Positions 1-14,500 of a stretch of DNA of 64,000 nt are shown here, one piece after another. The position numbers were made by a program, and so were the translations under genes. How positions within the stretch are numbered: position 1 is the first letter of the stretch; the number at the start of each line of letters is the position of its first letter. Location: NCBI GenBank assembly GCA_027886175.1, contig JAJNNQ010000026.1, forward strand, positions 25,500,001 through 25,564,000, given 5' to 3'. The stretch comes from Phylloscopus collybita (taxonomy: Eukaryota; Chordata; Aves; Passeriformes; Phylloscopidae). Below the pieces are notes generated by a model, which saw nothing but the letters and a program-made list of their open reading frames with translations, was not told the DNA's origin and ran no database searches.

Positions 1-116
1 AATGTTAGATATAGCATGGTATTTATTAAAAAATTGGCCTGGAAAGATTAGAAAAAAATTAACATTTCAGAGAATGACTAGTCTTTCAAAAAGATAGTTA
101 AGCTTCAGTTTGGGAT

Positions 117-180
117 AGTTTTGTTTGGTTGGTTTGTTGTTGTTGTTTATTTTTTTTGTTGTTTTGTTTTTTCTTTTTTA
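117..180. repeat. GTTT/T-rich low-complexity tract
   Basis: Run of GTTT, GGTTT and GTTGTT words with T homopolymers; simple sequence only. Confidence 0.8.
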
Positions 181-3100
181 ATTAAATTATCTGGCACAAG
201 AAATAAAGCATGTTTCTAACTGTGGATCAGATGAAATAATTCAAAATGCCTCTACGTTATTTTATGTACCACATTATTTACAGTCAGATAATAATTACCA
301 GCAGGCAATACATACAAGAATTTAGCAAATCTTTTTAAGTGCCTTCAGGAACACAATTCTTTCCTCTTCGATGTAAATTTAATGCAATTTAACCTAATTG
401 CTTAATTTATCAAGCAAGATTTAAATCACTGTGAAAGATATTAAAAGATCATATTAGCAAATCATACTAAATGCAAAGTCCACCTAGCTCTTCAAAATTA
501 TTTCAGATGACTGAAGGAATAAATTAACAAAAACATGACAGAAAATCATTAGAGACTGACTCATTGAAAGAGGAGAGAAGAGACAAAATCAAAACCTCTC
601 AGAACTGAGGTACATAGATCATCTTTGGTATGCTGTAACTGACTCCTAGCAAATTTCTAGTTTTTAGAAGGTCTGGACCATCTGGCATAGCAATTGCCAC
701 ATTACAAATGACTGAAAGACATCAGCTGCAGTATAAAGAAACCCTCCTATTTTAATGCTCAAACTTGTTTTATTAAAAAAAAAGTCACTATTCTTGTGGT
801 TATGCTTTTGTGGAGAATATGTATGCACAGGGAAAACTTTGGGGATAATACAGCAATCTGTAAAGTGAACAAATAAGAAAGAGAATACTGCTACATTTTT
901 ATGGCTCTAAGGTAGCCCTGCAATACATTCCTTCAAGATTCCCCAATGACAGCGAATTAGCCAATAGGGAACTCATGTTCCGACTGTTTCTGCTACTGAA
1001 TTTAACTCATTCAAATTGAATTAAGGCTCTTCTATGCCATATGGGCACATAGTCATTTATTTAGTAAAGCTTTTAAGCTTTCCAGTATGAAACATAAAAA
1101 TTTCTCATTTCGTTTTGTCCCAGTTCCATCTCTCGTCTTTTATTCTCTGTATTTTATATTCCCTGCTGGAGAGGGAGGATATAGGATTATCACCATATAG
1201 AACTATGGCTTATTAAATGTTCTTTTTGGTTCTCAATCCTCTGGACAATAGGAATTGAAAGACTTTGACTTTCTTCACCTTAAAGGGTTAATTAGGCTCC
1301 TTCCACCTACTGTTCCCTCAGCTGGATCCTAGTCCAGCGTTCAGCAAGGTCAACATTGAACCATTGAACTCTGTTACTTTACTTTCCCATGAGACTTCCA
1401 CGACCACTCTAATCTCTTTCCAGAATAAAATATGACCTATCATTTGTTCCAAACACATCTGTCCCCAAGTGACACAGGATTTAGCAACAAGAAGGAAACC
1501 ATTTGGGGGATCTTTTTCCAACCCAATTTTTGAATGTCTGAGATTATATCAGAGTTATCAACTCTAATACTGATGTGCAGATGAATGAACTTAGTATCTT
1601 AATTTTAATTCCACTGTCTTGTAGAAAAAAAAACCAAACAAAACTCAAAAATCTTAGCAGAAGAACCTTCTTTCCATTAATAGGAATTGCACTTGTTTTA
1701 AGGATCAGAAGAAAACTTAACCTGTTGTGAAAGATCTTCATGAGCATCATTCCTTGAAAGGCGCAAAGTTAACAGCAGTTCCAGGTGACAATATGGAAAA
1801 CAAAACGGAACCACTTCTGGCTGTGATAATACAAATATACACCAAAGATACAGAATAAATGCAGTTCTTAAAAGAAGGGATTACAGCCAAAATTGGAAAA
1901 AGTAGAAAATAATAAGAGGAATGTATTAGGCCTCTTGGGTCTACTACAATGTGGGAGTAGGTGTTTTATAAAACTTTTCTCAAATTAGGCTATCATGTAG
2001 GTGATGGTAACACCATTATTTCAGCAGACCCAACTCTGGCTGTACATGTGGAACAGTGAAGAAGCATGGCCCCACTAAGTATGAGCCACACAACTGGATT
2101 CCTCTGAAAAGTAATTGTCATTAAGGCAAGGGATCTTAATATGGTTCTAAAATCTTCAGTGAAAAGAAACACCTCATCTACTCTATCATTTGAAAGAATG
2201 AAGCTACCCACAGGTAGATGACGATAGGGAAAGGCATTTTTCTAGGTAAGCACAGAGACTCAAATTTGCAGTACTCCTTATGAAAACTGTACAACACCTT
2301 GATTGACAGGGAATATTAACACAACCACTGCTGCCTATAACATCCATATGATGAATGAATAAACCTTGGAAGAAAAACTCTTGAAGACATTACAAAAACA
2401 TTGGTGAGGGAGGGCAGTTTAGGCAGAACTTTATATTTGCATAAATACCTTAATAACTAGCTAGAGAAGCTGACGATGCAAATCAGTGCAACTTCTTCCC
2501 AATTCCAATGTCATGCTTCTGGTCTTATGCCTAGAACTTTTATTTTCATTTATATTCCACTTGTTCCCATGCAGCCGCAGAAGCATCAACAAACCTCCTT
2601 CCCCAAATGAAATTAAAAGTAAATCAACCTTAGCTGATTTTTTCGGTTTTGATTGGTTGGTTGGTTTGGGGTTTTTTGTTGGTTTTGCGCTGTTTATCTA
2701 TTAATTACATATGTTGAAACTGGAGATTTTTATTACTCTGACAGATTTAAAATAGTCTTGTTAACAGAGAGATATTCTGGCCAACATATGATGATGAAGA
2801 AAGCACTCTAGACATGGATGTGCAGTGATCTTATGATCAAACCAGAAGGAACGGCAAGCTGAAAGACCTCAGGGATCAACCTGGGAAAAAAACATATAGG
2901 CTCATCCTAGAAACATACAGAGCACATGCTGAACAGTACAATAGCCCCTCAAGACTTTCATGAGGATGACAACTAATTTTCTAGAAGGATTTGTGTTGCT
3001 TCTCCTATGCTCTCACCTAGTAAACAACTGAAAAAAGGAAGGAGGCAGAATTCCATGCTTGTGGGAAGTCAGAATTCACAAAAGCAAGTCAGTTGTGTCA

Positions 3101-3914
3101 TCACAAGGAGCATAACAAGTCTGAAGAGTTAGGAGATTCAAAATACTACCAAATCCCCAAGCCAGTCTGGTCTAGCCTGAGGTTGTCTGAAAGAATCCAA
3201 GCAATTCCAAAGGTAGTTCTTCTGATATACCACAATCTTTAAATAGTAGTAATGAAAGTCATACCACACACAGTATATGCATCTCCTGCTGGTATTGAAA
3301 CACAAGACTGAAGACTTCCTTCTGGATAAAGTCAATGCCTTTTGCTGCCTTTCTTTAGCTTCATTGGAAGTGAAGGACAAAGTTGCTACTAACAGCAGAA
3401 ATTGTGCAAAGCTTCATGAATTTTTTTCCTTAACACTGGAAAAAGATAGTAGAGCCTGAAAAGTCAGCTTTCTGCCTTCACTCATCAGTTGTATATCATC
3501 ATTGTTTGGGACAAACATCTTTCACCTCATAGCTCTGTTTGAACATTAAATTCATACTGCCTGACTTAATACATTGACCTTTTGTCAAGCAAAAGCGCAC
3601 AACAGCAAAAAAGGTAGACTATCTTCTGCAATTAGCAGGACTGTAAGAATTGGGAGATTCAGATAGTCAAAAGAATATTCTTCTCAAACCAATATTTCCT
3701 CATCACATTTGTACCAGGAAAAAAAAAAAAAGCTTAAGAGATCAGGTGGGTAATCCACACGCATTGCTTCTAAAAGCAATCAGCATTCAAAGGTGGGAGA
3801 CTATTTTGATGATGGAAATTATATGATCATCCCATCCTTGTCAACAGGTATCCCATTCTCCTTCTGAAAAACCAAAACAGCTTTGGAAACATTCAGAAAC
3901 ACCAAGTGAGAGTT

Positions 3915-3933
3915 AAAAAAAAAAAAAAAAAAA
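3915..3933. repeat. Poly(A) run
   Basis: About 19 consecutive A. No adjoining retroelement 3' end was recognised. Confidence 0.9.
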
Positions 3934-5600
3934 TCCAGGTTTTTAAACTCTTTAGTACATTTAGGACTCTCTTTTTGGATTTCAGCATCCTCTGACAGTT
4001 TCTGAGAACAAGATCTACATTAGAATCTCATTCCTTCCAGAATTTACTCTTCTTATTCACCCTTTAGACCCATTAGATGTGAATCCTCAGAAAAGCACAA
4101 CGTATTGACTGAAAATTCTGCCTTAGAGAGCAGCACATCTGCAGTGATATCAACAGCCCAAAGACAAAAGATGAATTAAAGAAAGAAGAAAGATTACAGA
4201 GAATTAGCTCATATGACAAGAACTTTTATGGAATATTCACACAGAGAATGCAAGTAGAATGTTCTTGTGCAGGATCTGAAGATCAGGAAAGAAAATATGC
4301 TAGATATTACCTTTGAACAAAGGTGTCTCTTAGATGCAAGGATTTTTCTTACCTTTAAATTTCAATTTAGATCTTGCACAATGTTAAAGGGCAGGAAACT
4401 GCCCTGTTTCTCTTATTTATATTATACACTGGTTTATATACTTCTGTTGTAATTCTCATTCGTTTTCTCTTTAAGTCATAATCTATTGTTCCCTCAGAAT
4501 CAAGGATTTTACAAGTCTCTAAATATGTGGTTTTATCCAAAACTCTCTCCAGTCTGTTACGTATTTTCTGAGAAGACATTATCACATGACCAATTTTGCT
4601 GCCACTCATCATTTATATTTTTACTTGTTTCTCTTACAGTCTTAATAAGTATTTTAGAACAGTTGTTCTGCATTGAAACAATAACCCTTATTTTCTGTAC
4701 TTGGTTAATGATATTAAAGAACTAACTCTTGAGGGTTAAGCAAAATAATCACTCATTACATTAATGAATAAAAATTACAGTAACCACAATCTTCAAAATT
4801 TAAATTTACAATAGCTAGCAGCACCACCTTGCTACCTTAATTGATGAAAGAATAATGACAAAATACTTGGAGTGGTTTTTAATTTGCTGCTCTTGCATGC
4901 AGTATGATTAATCTTAGGATTTAAAACTGTGCTTAATTGCATATTAAGTGACAGCAATATGTGCAACAAGTTTTTATTAATATCACTGCCTGTCATATTT
5001 CATATTGAAAACAATCTACATTGGCTCACCTATAAATTGAACCTGTAACACAGGCCTACTTCACAGTAAGTAGCACATTAGTATTCTACACAGACTGTAA
5101 TTGCCATTCTACTGCTTTTATAATACTCATGTTTTGAAATGCTCTCCTTCCATTTACATTAAAAGCATTTGAGAAGACCGTCATTGAGTGGTGGGAATAA
5201 TTTTGCAAGAACACAGGAACATTTTTTTTTGATTTATTTTGACTTTGTGAATGTCTGAAAGTATTTCTTTGGTATTCGTTTTTTTAAAAAAAAGTTAACT
5301 AATTCATGTACACTGATTACTCCAGTAACTGCAGTATTCACTGCAGAGACAATCAAGCTCAAAATTGTTTTAGAAAGATACTGCATGATAGTAACACAAT
5401 TAGAGCATACTGACGCAGATGATTAAGAGACTAATGCAAATTTATAATCTCTTAAGAATGAGCTCTGGATGTTAACACGGTTCAAAGGCAAATGAAAGAG
5501 GAGGAAATGCAATACAAATACAAATGATCTATAAGAAAATTAGCATAACACAGTACTTAAGGATAGTTTTGGTGAGAAACCATGAGATAGCAAGATTGGG

Positions 5601-6027
5601 TGTCCTGGTTTAGGAATGGTATTCTCCAATTTAGTGCTCCCACTGAAACCACACTGCCACTTGCTTGCTCCTCTCCCTTCAGAAGGCTGGAGAGGAGAAC
5701 TGGAGGCACAAAAGCTACAGCTCATAGGTCCAGATAAGAGTAATTTACCAGAATAGAGAGGAGATAAGAAAATAAACAGTAACAGCAACAATACTAATGA
5801 CAGAGTGTACAAGAAAGAGGGGAACGGTTGACACAGAAGCACCACCACCTGACTGCTCCCACCCCACACCATGGCAATACTGAAGGAGCCTCTTTCTCCT
5901 CAGAAGAGATGCCCTTCCTCTTGCCCCTGGCAATGAGGTGAGGTGGTGCAGAATAACCTCCTGCTGCTGGCCATGCCTCCTCCTGGCTACTGCAAAAATT
6001 AATCCTGCCATGGCTGGGATCAGGACG
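5601..6027 (-). mobile_element. Solo LTR of the same avian ERV group
   Basis: Read on the minus strand it starts CGTCCTGATCCCAGCCATGG (first base T to C relative to the usual TGTCCTGG) and passes GCAGGATTAATTTTTGCAGT, a GTTGCTGTTACTGTTTATTT stretch and CTTATCTGGACCTATGAGC, ending CCTAAACCAGGACA at 5601. The ends form the expected short inverted repeat (TGTCCTG/CAGGACG on the plus strand). Flanks CCCGG and CCCAA (minus strand) match at 3 of 5 positions, a possible decayed 5-bp target duplication. The order of blocks parallels the LTR at 59087-59610, on the opposite strand. Open frames over it are not genes. No internal region is attached. Confidence 0.75.
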
Positions 6028-7794
6028 CCGGGAAAATGTAATGGGTCTAACAGGAGACATCCTGTGCTGCTAAGCCTTTCATGTTGTCCAAGTGCTGTGG
6101 AAGGCAACACAAGTGGTTTTCCTGTTTATTCCCAGACTGGTTTTACTGTTCTTATTTATCAAATGTGTATATTATGTAAGTGGTATGTCAAGTGATATGG
6201 TAAAGAATATAGCAAGCTGTGAAGAACAGCACAATCTGTTAGTCTAAATCAGAAAGTAGGCTGTACAAATCTATCTCTTCACAAAAAAAGTAATTCTTTG
6301 TAAGAAAATGCACTATTATTTACTGACTTGATTTAAAAGGACAGATACAAATCCCCTTCCCATTTCCAACTTGAAATAAATGGCTTAGGTGCTTCACTAT
6401 GGAAACCACTTAGGGTTTGTTAACTGCAATGCTGCAGGTGTGCTGCACAGAAAAACAAAATCTAAGATGCACCCTTTTCTTTAACTAACAGTACAAAGAA
6501 TACCTGTTGGGTTTTTTAAACCAAGGCACAAATACGAATATTTACTAAAAATTATATTAATAGCAGTTTAGCTTCCAAAAATAGTCAATCAAAAGTATGA
6601 AGTTCTAAAACTCGAAAAATCAAAAGTCTTAAAGCAGACTGTATAGTGAAATAGTAGGAAAAAATTATGAATAATCCAAAGCTGACAGAGCTGCAAAAAG
6701 ATCTGAGAAAGACAGCAAAAATTGGCTGACAGCAAAAAGCCAAACAATGATGGTGACTCACAAGCCCACTTTGAGCACTACACCCTAAACTAGGAAAACA
6801 CATCTACTGCTCACTCTCAGATGTTATGGACAAGCAGGCTCTCAAATTAAGCACTGGAAACAGTAATGTGGTAAGAAATCAGTTACTTTCAGAATTTATA
6901 ACAGACAGAGCTTGGTTGTGTATTATGTGCAGCATTTCCTTAAGTTGGTGACATGCGTTACTGTTTCTGTTTTTGTGTGTGTATCAGACTGCAGAAGGCT
7001 GAACTTTTACACACTCCATAGACTATTAATAAAAGAAAGTAAAAAAAAATAAATCCTTGCTTACTTAGAAATCAATTCTCAAAGGCTTTCTTTTTTTCTG
7101 TACTCATATTTTATGACATAAGACATAACCTTCCTAATTTGAAATTAATATCCATTCATTGGTATTTCTACAGAACAACTGCCCTGGAAGGGTTGTAAAG
7201 AGTAGGTAAAACTAAACTAAATGAACAAATTCAGATTTTTCTGAACAAATATTTTTACCTAAAGTTCTTACAGCAAAGAAACGCAAAACCAAACCGGAGA
7301 AGTAATTCTGCTTCTATTAAAAAATAATTCCAAGTTCTTAATGAAAGAATCTGAAAGTATTTGAAAATATCAAATAATGTATTATGAAGTTTTTACACAG
7401 CCTGACTTTTAAGTCAATAAAGGACCACAAAGACCACACTTTTTGATCTGAAAGTTGCCAGAAAGTGAATTTGTCTTTCAGAAATATACATAACTTTATC
7501 ATAAAGATGACAAACTACAGAAGTTGCCATTTTTCCACGTAAGTTGCTGGTACAACAGCTCAATTTTCCAAGTACCAACACCGGAAATGGAAAAGTATGC
7601 TCATGGGAAAAGTGAATCCATTAAAAGAAAAAGTGAAAGCACTGGTAAAACGTTAAAGTAGGAAGCAGAACAGGTGGCAATGAATGACACTGAAGGTAAG
7701 GTAGATATTGTCCTGCAAGTAATTGATGAGAGAAGCTAAAAGGATCGTAGAATATCATTAAGAGCTAGAGTAAAATACCCTGTCCAACTGAACA

Positions 7795-7915
7795 ACCAAT
7801 CAAACAAAACAACCACAAACCAGAAAAACCAAACCAAACAAGCCCCAAAACACACCCCACCAAAACAAACAAACAAAAAACACAAACAAACCAACCAACC
7901 ACCAAAAACCCCAAA
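7795..7915. repeat. AAAC/CCAAA-rich low-complexity tract
   Basis: About 120 bp of almost only A and C (AACCAAACAAACC-type words, including CAAACAAACAAA). The minus-strand open frame over it gives a Phe/Val/Leu/Cys-rich nonsense peptide. Such tracts are common in bird introns. Confidence 0.85.
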
Positions 7916-8936
7916 GAAAGAACTTTAAAAGATGTTAGGAGGAAAAGCAAAGCCACAGATAAAAAGAAAGATACCCTACTAAACTAAAGAAAATAAGTAC
8001 TTATTAAAAAAAAGCCAAACCAGATATAGTCCAGAATGATTTCTACTCCAATCCTGAAGTGCAAGAAAAAAATTATATTTCTGTTCCATATGATAGTGTG
8101 GATGGAACTAAAAATCTGGGGATATGAAAAATCACCTCAACAACCCAAGACTTCACTAGGAGATGCTCTCAAATTTGTCCCAGAGCACCTTTGCAGTATT
8201 TCTCACAATGAATAATGTCAAAACCCACATTAGAACATCAAACTTGTATATTCATCCTAGATCACTGCTTGGAAGATGTGTTTCAACAGAGTAACACATT
8301 TGCAAAAAGGCAGTGGGGTCTGTTTGCTAGGGAATTTCCTTTATTCTAGTACAGTCATGAATTGACTTTAACACAATTCTGGCTCTACGTTCACACTGAA
8401 TGTTATGAAAATACAAATTTTCTAGTGTAAAAAGTGTTATGTTCAATACAAGCACAGTATTTCATGGTTTGGACTGCAAATAAAGAATATCAAAGGAAGC
8501 AGACCTTTCTTCAACCCCAGAAAGTTCTTGGCACTCACAGATATTTGATTAAATTACAAAAACATAATTTTACTTCTACATAGTTAATTAATTTTAAAAT
8601 AGCATGAAGAAGTGGAAAAATAAAATTTATTATTATGGCTAATCATTTCAGGGACCATAATTATTTCTCAAACAGTATTTCTAAGATGCCATTTTAAGTA
8701 TCAAGTATCACAGTTCACTGCTTATGCTCCTGGATACAATTGGCAACTAATGTAACCCATCTATGCTTTATTTATTAGCTTAGCAGACAGATGTGCACTT
8801 ACTGAATTTCACATTACATGCTAATATTTCCCTATAGAAACAAAGCCTTGAAGGTCTTGTTGGAAATATGTCAACTGAAACTAGAGTTCTGAGTTTGTTT
8901 TGACATGCAAATGCTCTTACACTTAACCTTGGGAGA

Positions 8937-8970
8937 AAAAAAACCAAAACCAAAACAAAACAAAAAAAAC
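8937..8970. repeat. AAAAC-rich tract
   Basis: AAAACCAAAACCAAAAC-type simple repeat of about 34 bp. Confidence 0.8.
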
Positions 8971-9405
8971 TTTTGGCAAGGATAGAAATAATTATGACTG
9001 GATAAGAGAATTGTCCATTGCTGCTCCTGCAGACCACCAATATACATAAGGGCAATTAAATCAATATGCTTCAACTTCAACATAATTAAATCCATAAAAA
9101 ATCCACAGGCTGCACTGTCAACTTAGTTTCATAACTACACTGATAGCTACAAGATTTCTGAAAGTCTTTGTACTTCACATGATGCATTTGACTGAAAATC
9201 CTGTGTCTTTTAAATTCCTACTGGAGAAACAGGTTCCTTAGGAATAAGTTGGTATTTTAGACTCTTAGCTTTAGATTTTTTAAATTACTTTTTTAAAGTC
9301 TTTTTTGGAATTTACAAGTAAGGTATTACTGATCAAATGGCTACAGGCAGGTTATCTTTGTCAGTGAAATTCCAGGAGTCTGTCTCCTGCTGAGTCAATT
9401 GCAAT

Positions 9406-9424
9406 AAAAAAAAAAAAAAAAAAA
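9406..9424. repeat. Poly(A) run
   Basis: About 19 consecutive A after GCAAT. No LINE body recognised upstream. Confidence 0.9.
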
Positions 9425-11534
9425 TTGGTACCTTGTGCACAGATTACAACAAAATTTGCCATGTTTATTTTATTCCAACTCCTGTATGGACAGAAATTCA
9501 TTGGGAGCCATCACTTCTGCACACATGAACTTCACTCAGTTGCTCACAGAGAATTGAAATCTGCAAATGGATACTGATTGAGGTGGAAGAATAAAGTCAC
9601 ACTGTTTCCTAACACTGAACTGCTTATTTGAAGAAAAAGTGGTCACAAGGAATGCATCTTTAAAGCCTACACAACCGAAAATTGAGATCCTTTGGCTGGA
9701 GAGGTGGTGGCGCTGTATGAACAGAGTTAAAAACAATGTTGCACGCTGCTATTCTGACAGAATTTCTCATACCTGCAACAGTCACAGTAAAGTGCCTTTA
9801 AAGATGCCAGCAAAGATATTTAAAATGCCCTGCATTGGTTCCTCTGCCTTCACTTTTCAGGCAGGAGAATCAATCAGGAAGCAGCTCAGGATGACGAAAA
9901 ATGTGCCAGGGAGCCAAGTCAGCAAATGATCCTTTGGCTCTAAAGGGAGAACTGCTGCTCTCTGTCCTGGCAGCAGCTCTCCAGGGCGCTGTCCCACAGG
10001 ACTGGAGACTGATGGGCTACCAGGAAAAGCAGGAGCCCTCCCAGTTACTTCCCTTGTCACAGAAAGAATAGCTTTGCCATGGCAACTATGCTATGAACTC
10101 TTCTGTGTTTAGTACATCTTATTTTAGATATATCTTTCTGGGGGCTGGGTTAAAACCAAAAAATTTCTTCCCCATTCCAACAGTGTTAAGAATCATTAAG
10201 ACTGAATTGCTGGAGCAATCTCAAATACCCTTTTCTTTGTATCCTGATAGCCCCTGAAAATCTCTACTTAATTTCCTCTTTGAATATCTTACACTGCGGT
10301 TTAAAACTGTTCAAACAAGAGCAGTAAGAGAAGAAAAATGTGGATGGCATAGAAACAATCATAAAGTAGTATAGATATCTTACGCTATTAAGATTCCTCT
10401 TTAAATCAGACATTTGTGTTTGATACTGCATACATATTACTGTAACTTATGCTTTCTTACAGGAATCATAACAAAAAAAGTTTGAAAATACAAACAGAAT
10501 ACTTCAGGTTTGCTAAATGTGGTGTACTTTTTGAATGAGGAGACAGAGGAGAGAATCGTGTTTCAGGGCATCGTGTAGAGTAGACAACCAGGGCAGACAT
10601 CACTGATAAGTACAGGCAGCATTAGGTAAGGGTTTGATTCATAAACAACAAAAAAAGATTAAATCATACCTTATACAGAGCCATAATAAAAATAAGTGAT
10701 ACAAATTAAGGGCTATGTGAAAAAGAAGCAACAAGAATTATAAATCACTAGGAAGGATTTATAGGATCCTTCTATATGGAAGGATTCTATATAGATTCTA
10801 AACAGAAGAAAAGATAACTCAATATACTTACATGAACAAATTCTTAATTCTTGTCTTAAATATTATTAATTCTAAGTTAATTCTTTTATTTCAAGAGTAC
10901 CCAAACTCAGCAACCATATAGTGTTATCATAGTATAAATCCAACCATTTAATATAATTTGACAGAAAAATGGAGTCCTCTAGTGATTGCAAGAGTCCCCG
11001 GATCTGATCCTTAAATTTTAAATTTAGAAGTATTCAGAATTACTATTAGACCATGAGTTCTAGGAAAAAAATTGTTTCCCAGAGAAGGGTTTCTTCCTCA
11101 AATAAATATTTTAACAAATAGGTAATACATAACAAAAAATATTTTGTCAATACTACTGGTTTGAATCAATTCAACAAAAACCTTGTTGGACAACTGCTTA
11201 CACTTCATTCACAATTTATCTAACTTACTATACAATTATATTTTATATATAGCCTTATATAACTTTATGCAGCTGTAATACTATTTCAGCCTATTCTATA
11301 CATTTTCATCAGGGATTTTTGTTGTATTTTGCTTTGTTTTGGTTTTTTATTAGCTGATACTTAATTTTAGGCAATAAAATTCAGATAGAGAAAGCCAAAA
11401 CTGATAAGCTATTATTAAAGAATGAGGAGAATAATAATTGTAAACAATGAACAGAATCAATAACAGCTTTCAGATCTGATGTATTTATAACACATTCTTA
11501 AATTCAGCATCTGGAAAAATCCATTGCCTGTGTA

Positions 11535-11585
11535 GAAAGGTGTTTGGACTAAATGACTCCTTCTGACCTCAGAATTCATGAATCA
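11535..11585 (+). mobile_element. Possible short CR1/LINE 3' remnant
   Basis: GTTTGGACTAAATGACTCCT and CTGACCTCAGAATTCATGAATCA resemble the last 50 bases of a LINE of CR1 type (GGACTxGATGACCT...xTTCTxTGATTC). Very short and diverged; could be chance. Confidence 0.4.
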
Positions 11586-14500
11586 ATAATATAATTTAAC
11601 TTTCAAATGAATTTAAAATATTTTGCAAGGAAGTTAAAAAGTAGGTTCTGAAATTGAAATGCATGGTAAAATACATTTTGAAGAGCAGATCTTATGATAA
11701 ATAGACATTCAAAAATGGGAAAAAAGGTTCTCAAGTATTATTAATTTTGCCATTAGCATAAAACAACTCAGAACAGTTCATATTCTTTGAAATGCTATTG
11801 AAGTGAACACAGCTGTAATCTGCTCATTACTCAGATCCTTGTGTGTAACTGTGCACAACTCTCTAAGGTCTTGATCAGTGGTGCAGTCCAGTCTTCAGCT
11901 ACTTTTTTCCCCCCAGTTTCCAAGCCCTCTCTTAACACTACCATTTACTCCATCTTTAGAGATAAATTATATTATACACAGATGTTACAGTGAATACTGA
12001 ATATAAGCAGGGACATCAGAAGTAATCTGAAATCTCCAAATATGTAATCCCCAAAAGGCCTCCTCTAATGCAAACCAGTCACTTCTTTGCAAAAATCACC
12101 TGTTTAACATGCCTGCCAAGACACATCTAATCCACACCCTGAATTTTTATTACTGCCTGAAGAAGAGAGTTTTAACCTCCTGCAATTTGAAATCCTGACT
12201 GTGGGATGTGTTAGTAGTTTTCTAAAATGAGTCAATTTTGTAAATTTTTTGTAAAACCTCTTTCCTGACCTACTAGCATTGCTCATTACATCTTTATCAT
12301 ACCAATCTCCCCAAAACTAGCATTAACACTCTTAGTTAGAGTAGTATTTCAATTTCTTCTAGAACTCAAGCAGGGGAAATCTGCAGTGTAATTTTGCCTC
12401 CTTTCCCCCTTTGGGAAAATTTTGACCATAATTATTAATGTTAATATATAAACAGGAGTTTAAGAGTTCAGATATATGGCTGAAAGGGTGCTGAGATGTT
12501 TAACCCCACCCCTCACCCTGAGAGAGGTTTAAGTATACTTATGTCACCTCCAAAAGATGCTCATCATAAATGTATTTCAGTACTTCAATAAGTCTGACAT
12601 CTAATCTTAATCACCAAGTATGTTTCTTCTCGTTCACTCCAGTACACAAGAGGATTACTCCTTGTAACAACTTTTCATGTTCTGGCAGACAATTACAACT
12701 TCTCTTCCCCCTCAGTCCTCTCTTTTTCCAGACTATTTTATGGAAAATGACATTTTGTCAACAATATCTCTAACACATCAAATATGCACAAAAAGAATTC
12801 CATGAAGATTACTTATAAAAGATGGACATGCCCTATTCTATGATTTATTGTATTTTTAAATAGATGCAAAACTTTAAAAACAAACCCAAGCCACAAACTA
12901 ACCAAAATATTTTCTTTAGCAATCATAATTTATTTTTGACATTTTGATCAACTCTTTCTCATATAACATATGTTGCCTAGTTATATAGGAGCACAATTAT
13001 AATGAATATTACAATTATATTGAATATTGGGTAAGATTTCACAGTCCTCATCACAAAGCGCCTTTTACTGCTTGGCCTATTTAGCACCACTATCTATAGA
13101 AAACAGATGAATTTTGAGAAACATATTAATAATTTTTCCATTTTTCAGAAGTTACATTTTAAAGGTGATTAGCAATGCTGTATAGCAAATAACAAAATAT
13201 TATTCCATAAAAAAGATAATTCTGTAAGCAGTTTAATTCCCATGTGACTCTAAAGTCATCAGGGGACCAGAAACCCTCTTCCTTTTTGTTAATCTTAAAT
13301 CATGTAAAAGGAGAATGTCAGCAGCTTTATGCTTTCCCTGAAAGTTAACTTCCTCTCCTTTTTCTACAGTGGTATCTACACTCTGAAGAAACAGATGGGT
13401 ATAGTTTAGAAAGAGCTGTCTTTTCCATGATAATTAATTTTTAAGAACCCATGACCACGGAAAACTGTATCTTAAATAACCCAGAGACTGGAATTGGCTC
13501 CTATGTTACAAAAACATAGGTATGAACTTGGATCTAAGTAGATTCTTCTTCCAAGCTAAGTAGAGTTGAGTAGTTCTTGAGCAACCACCATGCAGAATAA
13601 ACTAGTGGGACACATTCCAAAGGCTGGTCAAAGCATTTAGTAGCAGAATCAAGAAGCACTGAGGAAATTAAGGTCTATGATTCAGACTATGTTCTTTAAT
13701 ATTGCAAATAATGATCTTATTTATTTTATATAGTTTCTTAATGTACTACTAGCTCCCTGCTTTTACTAGGAATGGCAATTTTAAATCCATAAATTGACAT
13801 TACAAGCCTAATTTGTTTCTTTTATGCTTACAGGTGTTTGGCTGTGATTTGGTTTTTTTGGTTTGTTTTTCTTTTTGAAAAGGGATCTTGCTTCTGTTAC
13901 CATAAAGAATGGATGCTGCTCACTTAGAAGAAATATTATTCAGTATTTTTTCTGTTCTTGTTATATGCATAGTCATGAAATCTGTAGTATTCAGTCTCTG
14001 CTCTGAATACAGAATTAATGCTTTCTTGTTTTTTATACAATCATTGCTATAATCCCACACATACCACAAATACTACTTTTAACTTCATAAATGCTTTTAG
14101 GTGAGGCAATGCTTTCCTACTTTTAAGAAAGAATCCCTTCACTGTAGCTGCTAACCCATTCTTGGCAGTCCAGGGCATTTTACAATGTCTGATATTACAC
14201 AGAAATGCATAAATTCAAAGCAAAGCCCATGCTGACTTCTGTGAAAACTGCGGATGCTTAAATCTTCCTCTTCACATACGAAAATGACCTGAGAAAAAAA
14301 TCTACAGAAAAAAAAGTTTCAGTCTAAATGGTAAACATTTTTCAAAATTTACAAACTGAAAAAAACCTCTTAGGATAGAAAACACTATCATTTACCTGAT
14401 CTACAGTGTGGGCGAATTTTACTGTGAGAATTGATTCTTTCGTCTTGCTTCTCAGAGAGAAAAGTATTTTTTTCACATTGTACCTGAAAATTTATTCTGT

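Noticed and set aside
5745..6110. 121- and 110-codon minus-strand open frames
   Set aside because: They fall in the minus-strand LTR at 5601-6027.
10750..10800. Short repeated words around GGAAGGATT/TCTATAT, considered as an inverted repeat element
   Set aside because: Units are under 15 bp and imperfect; no element ends or duplication.
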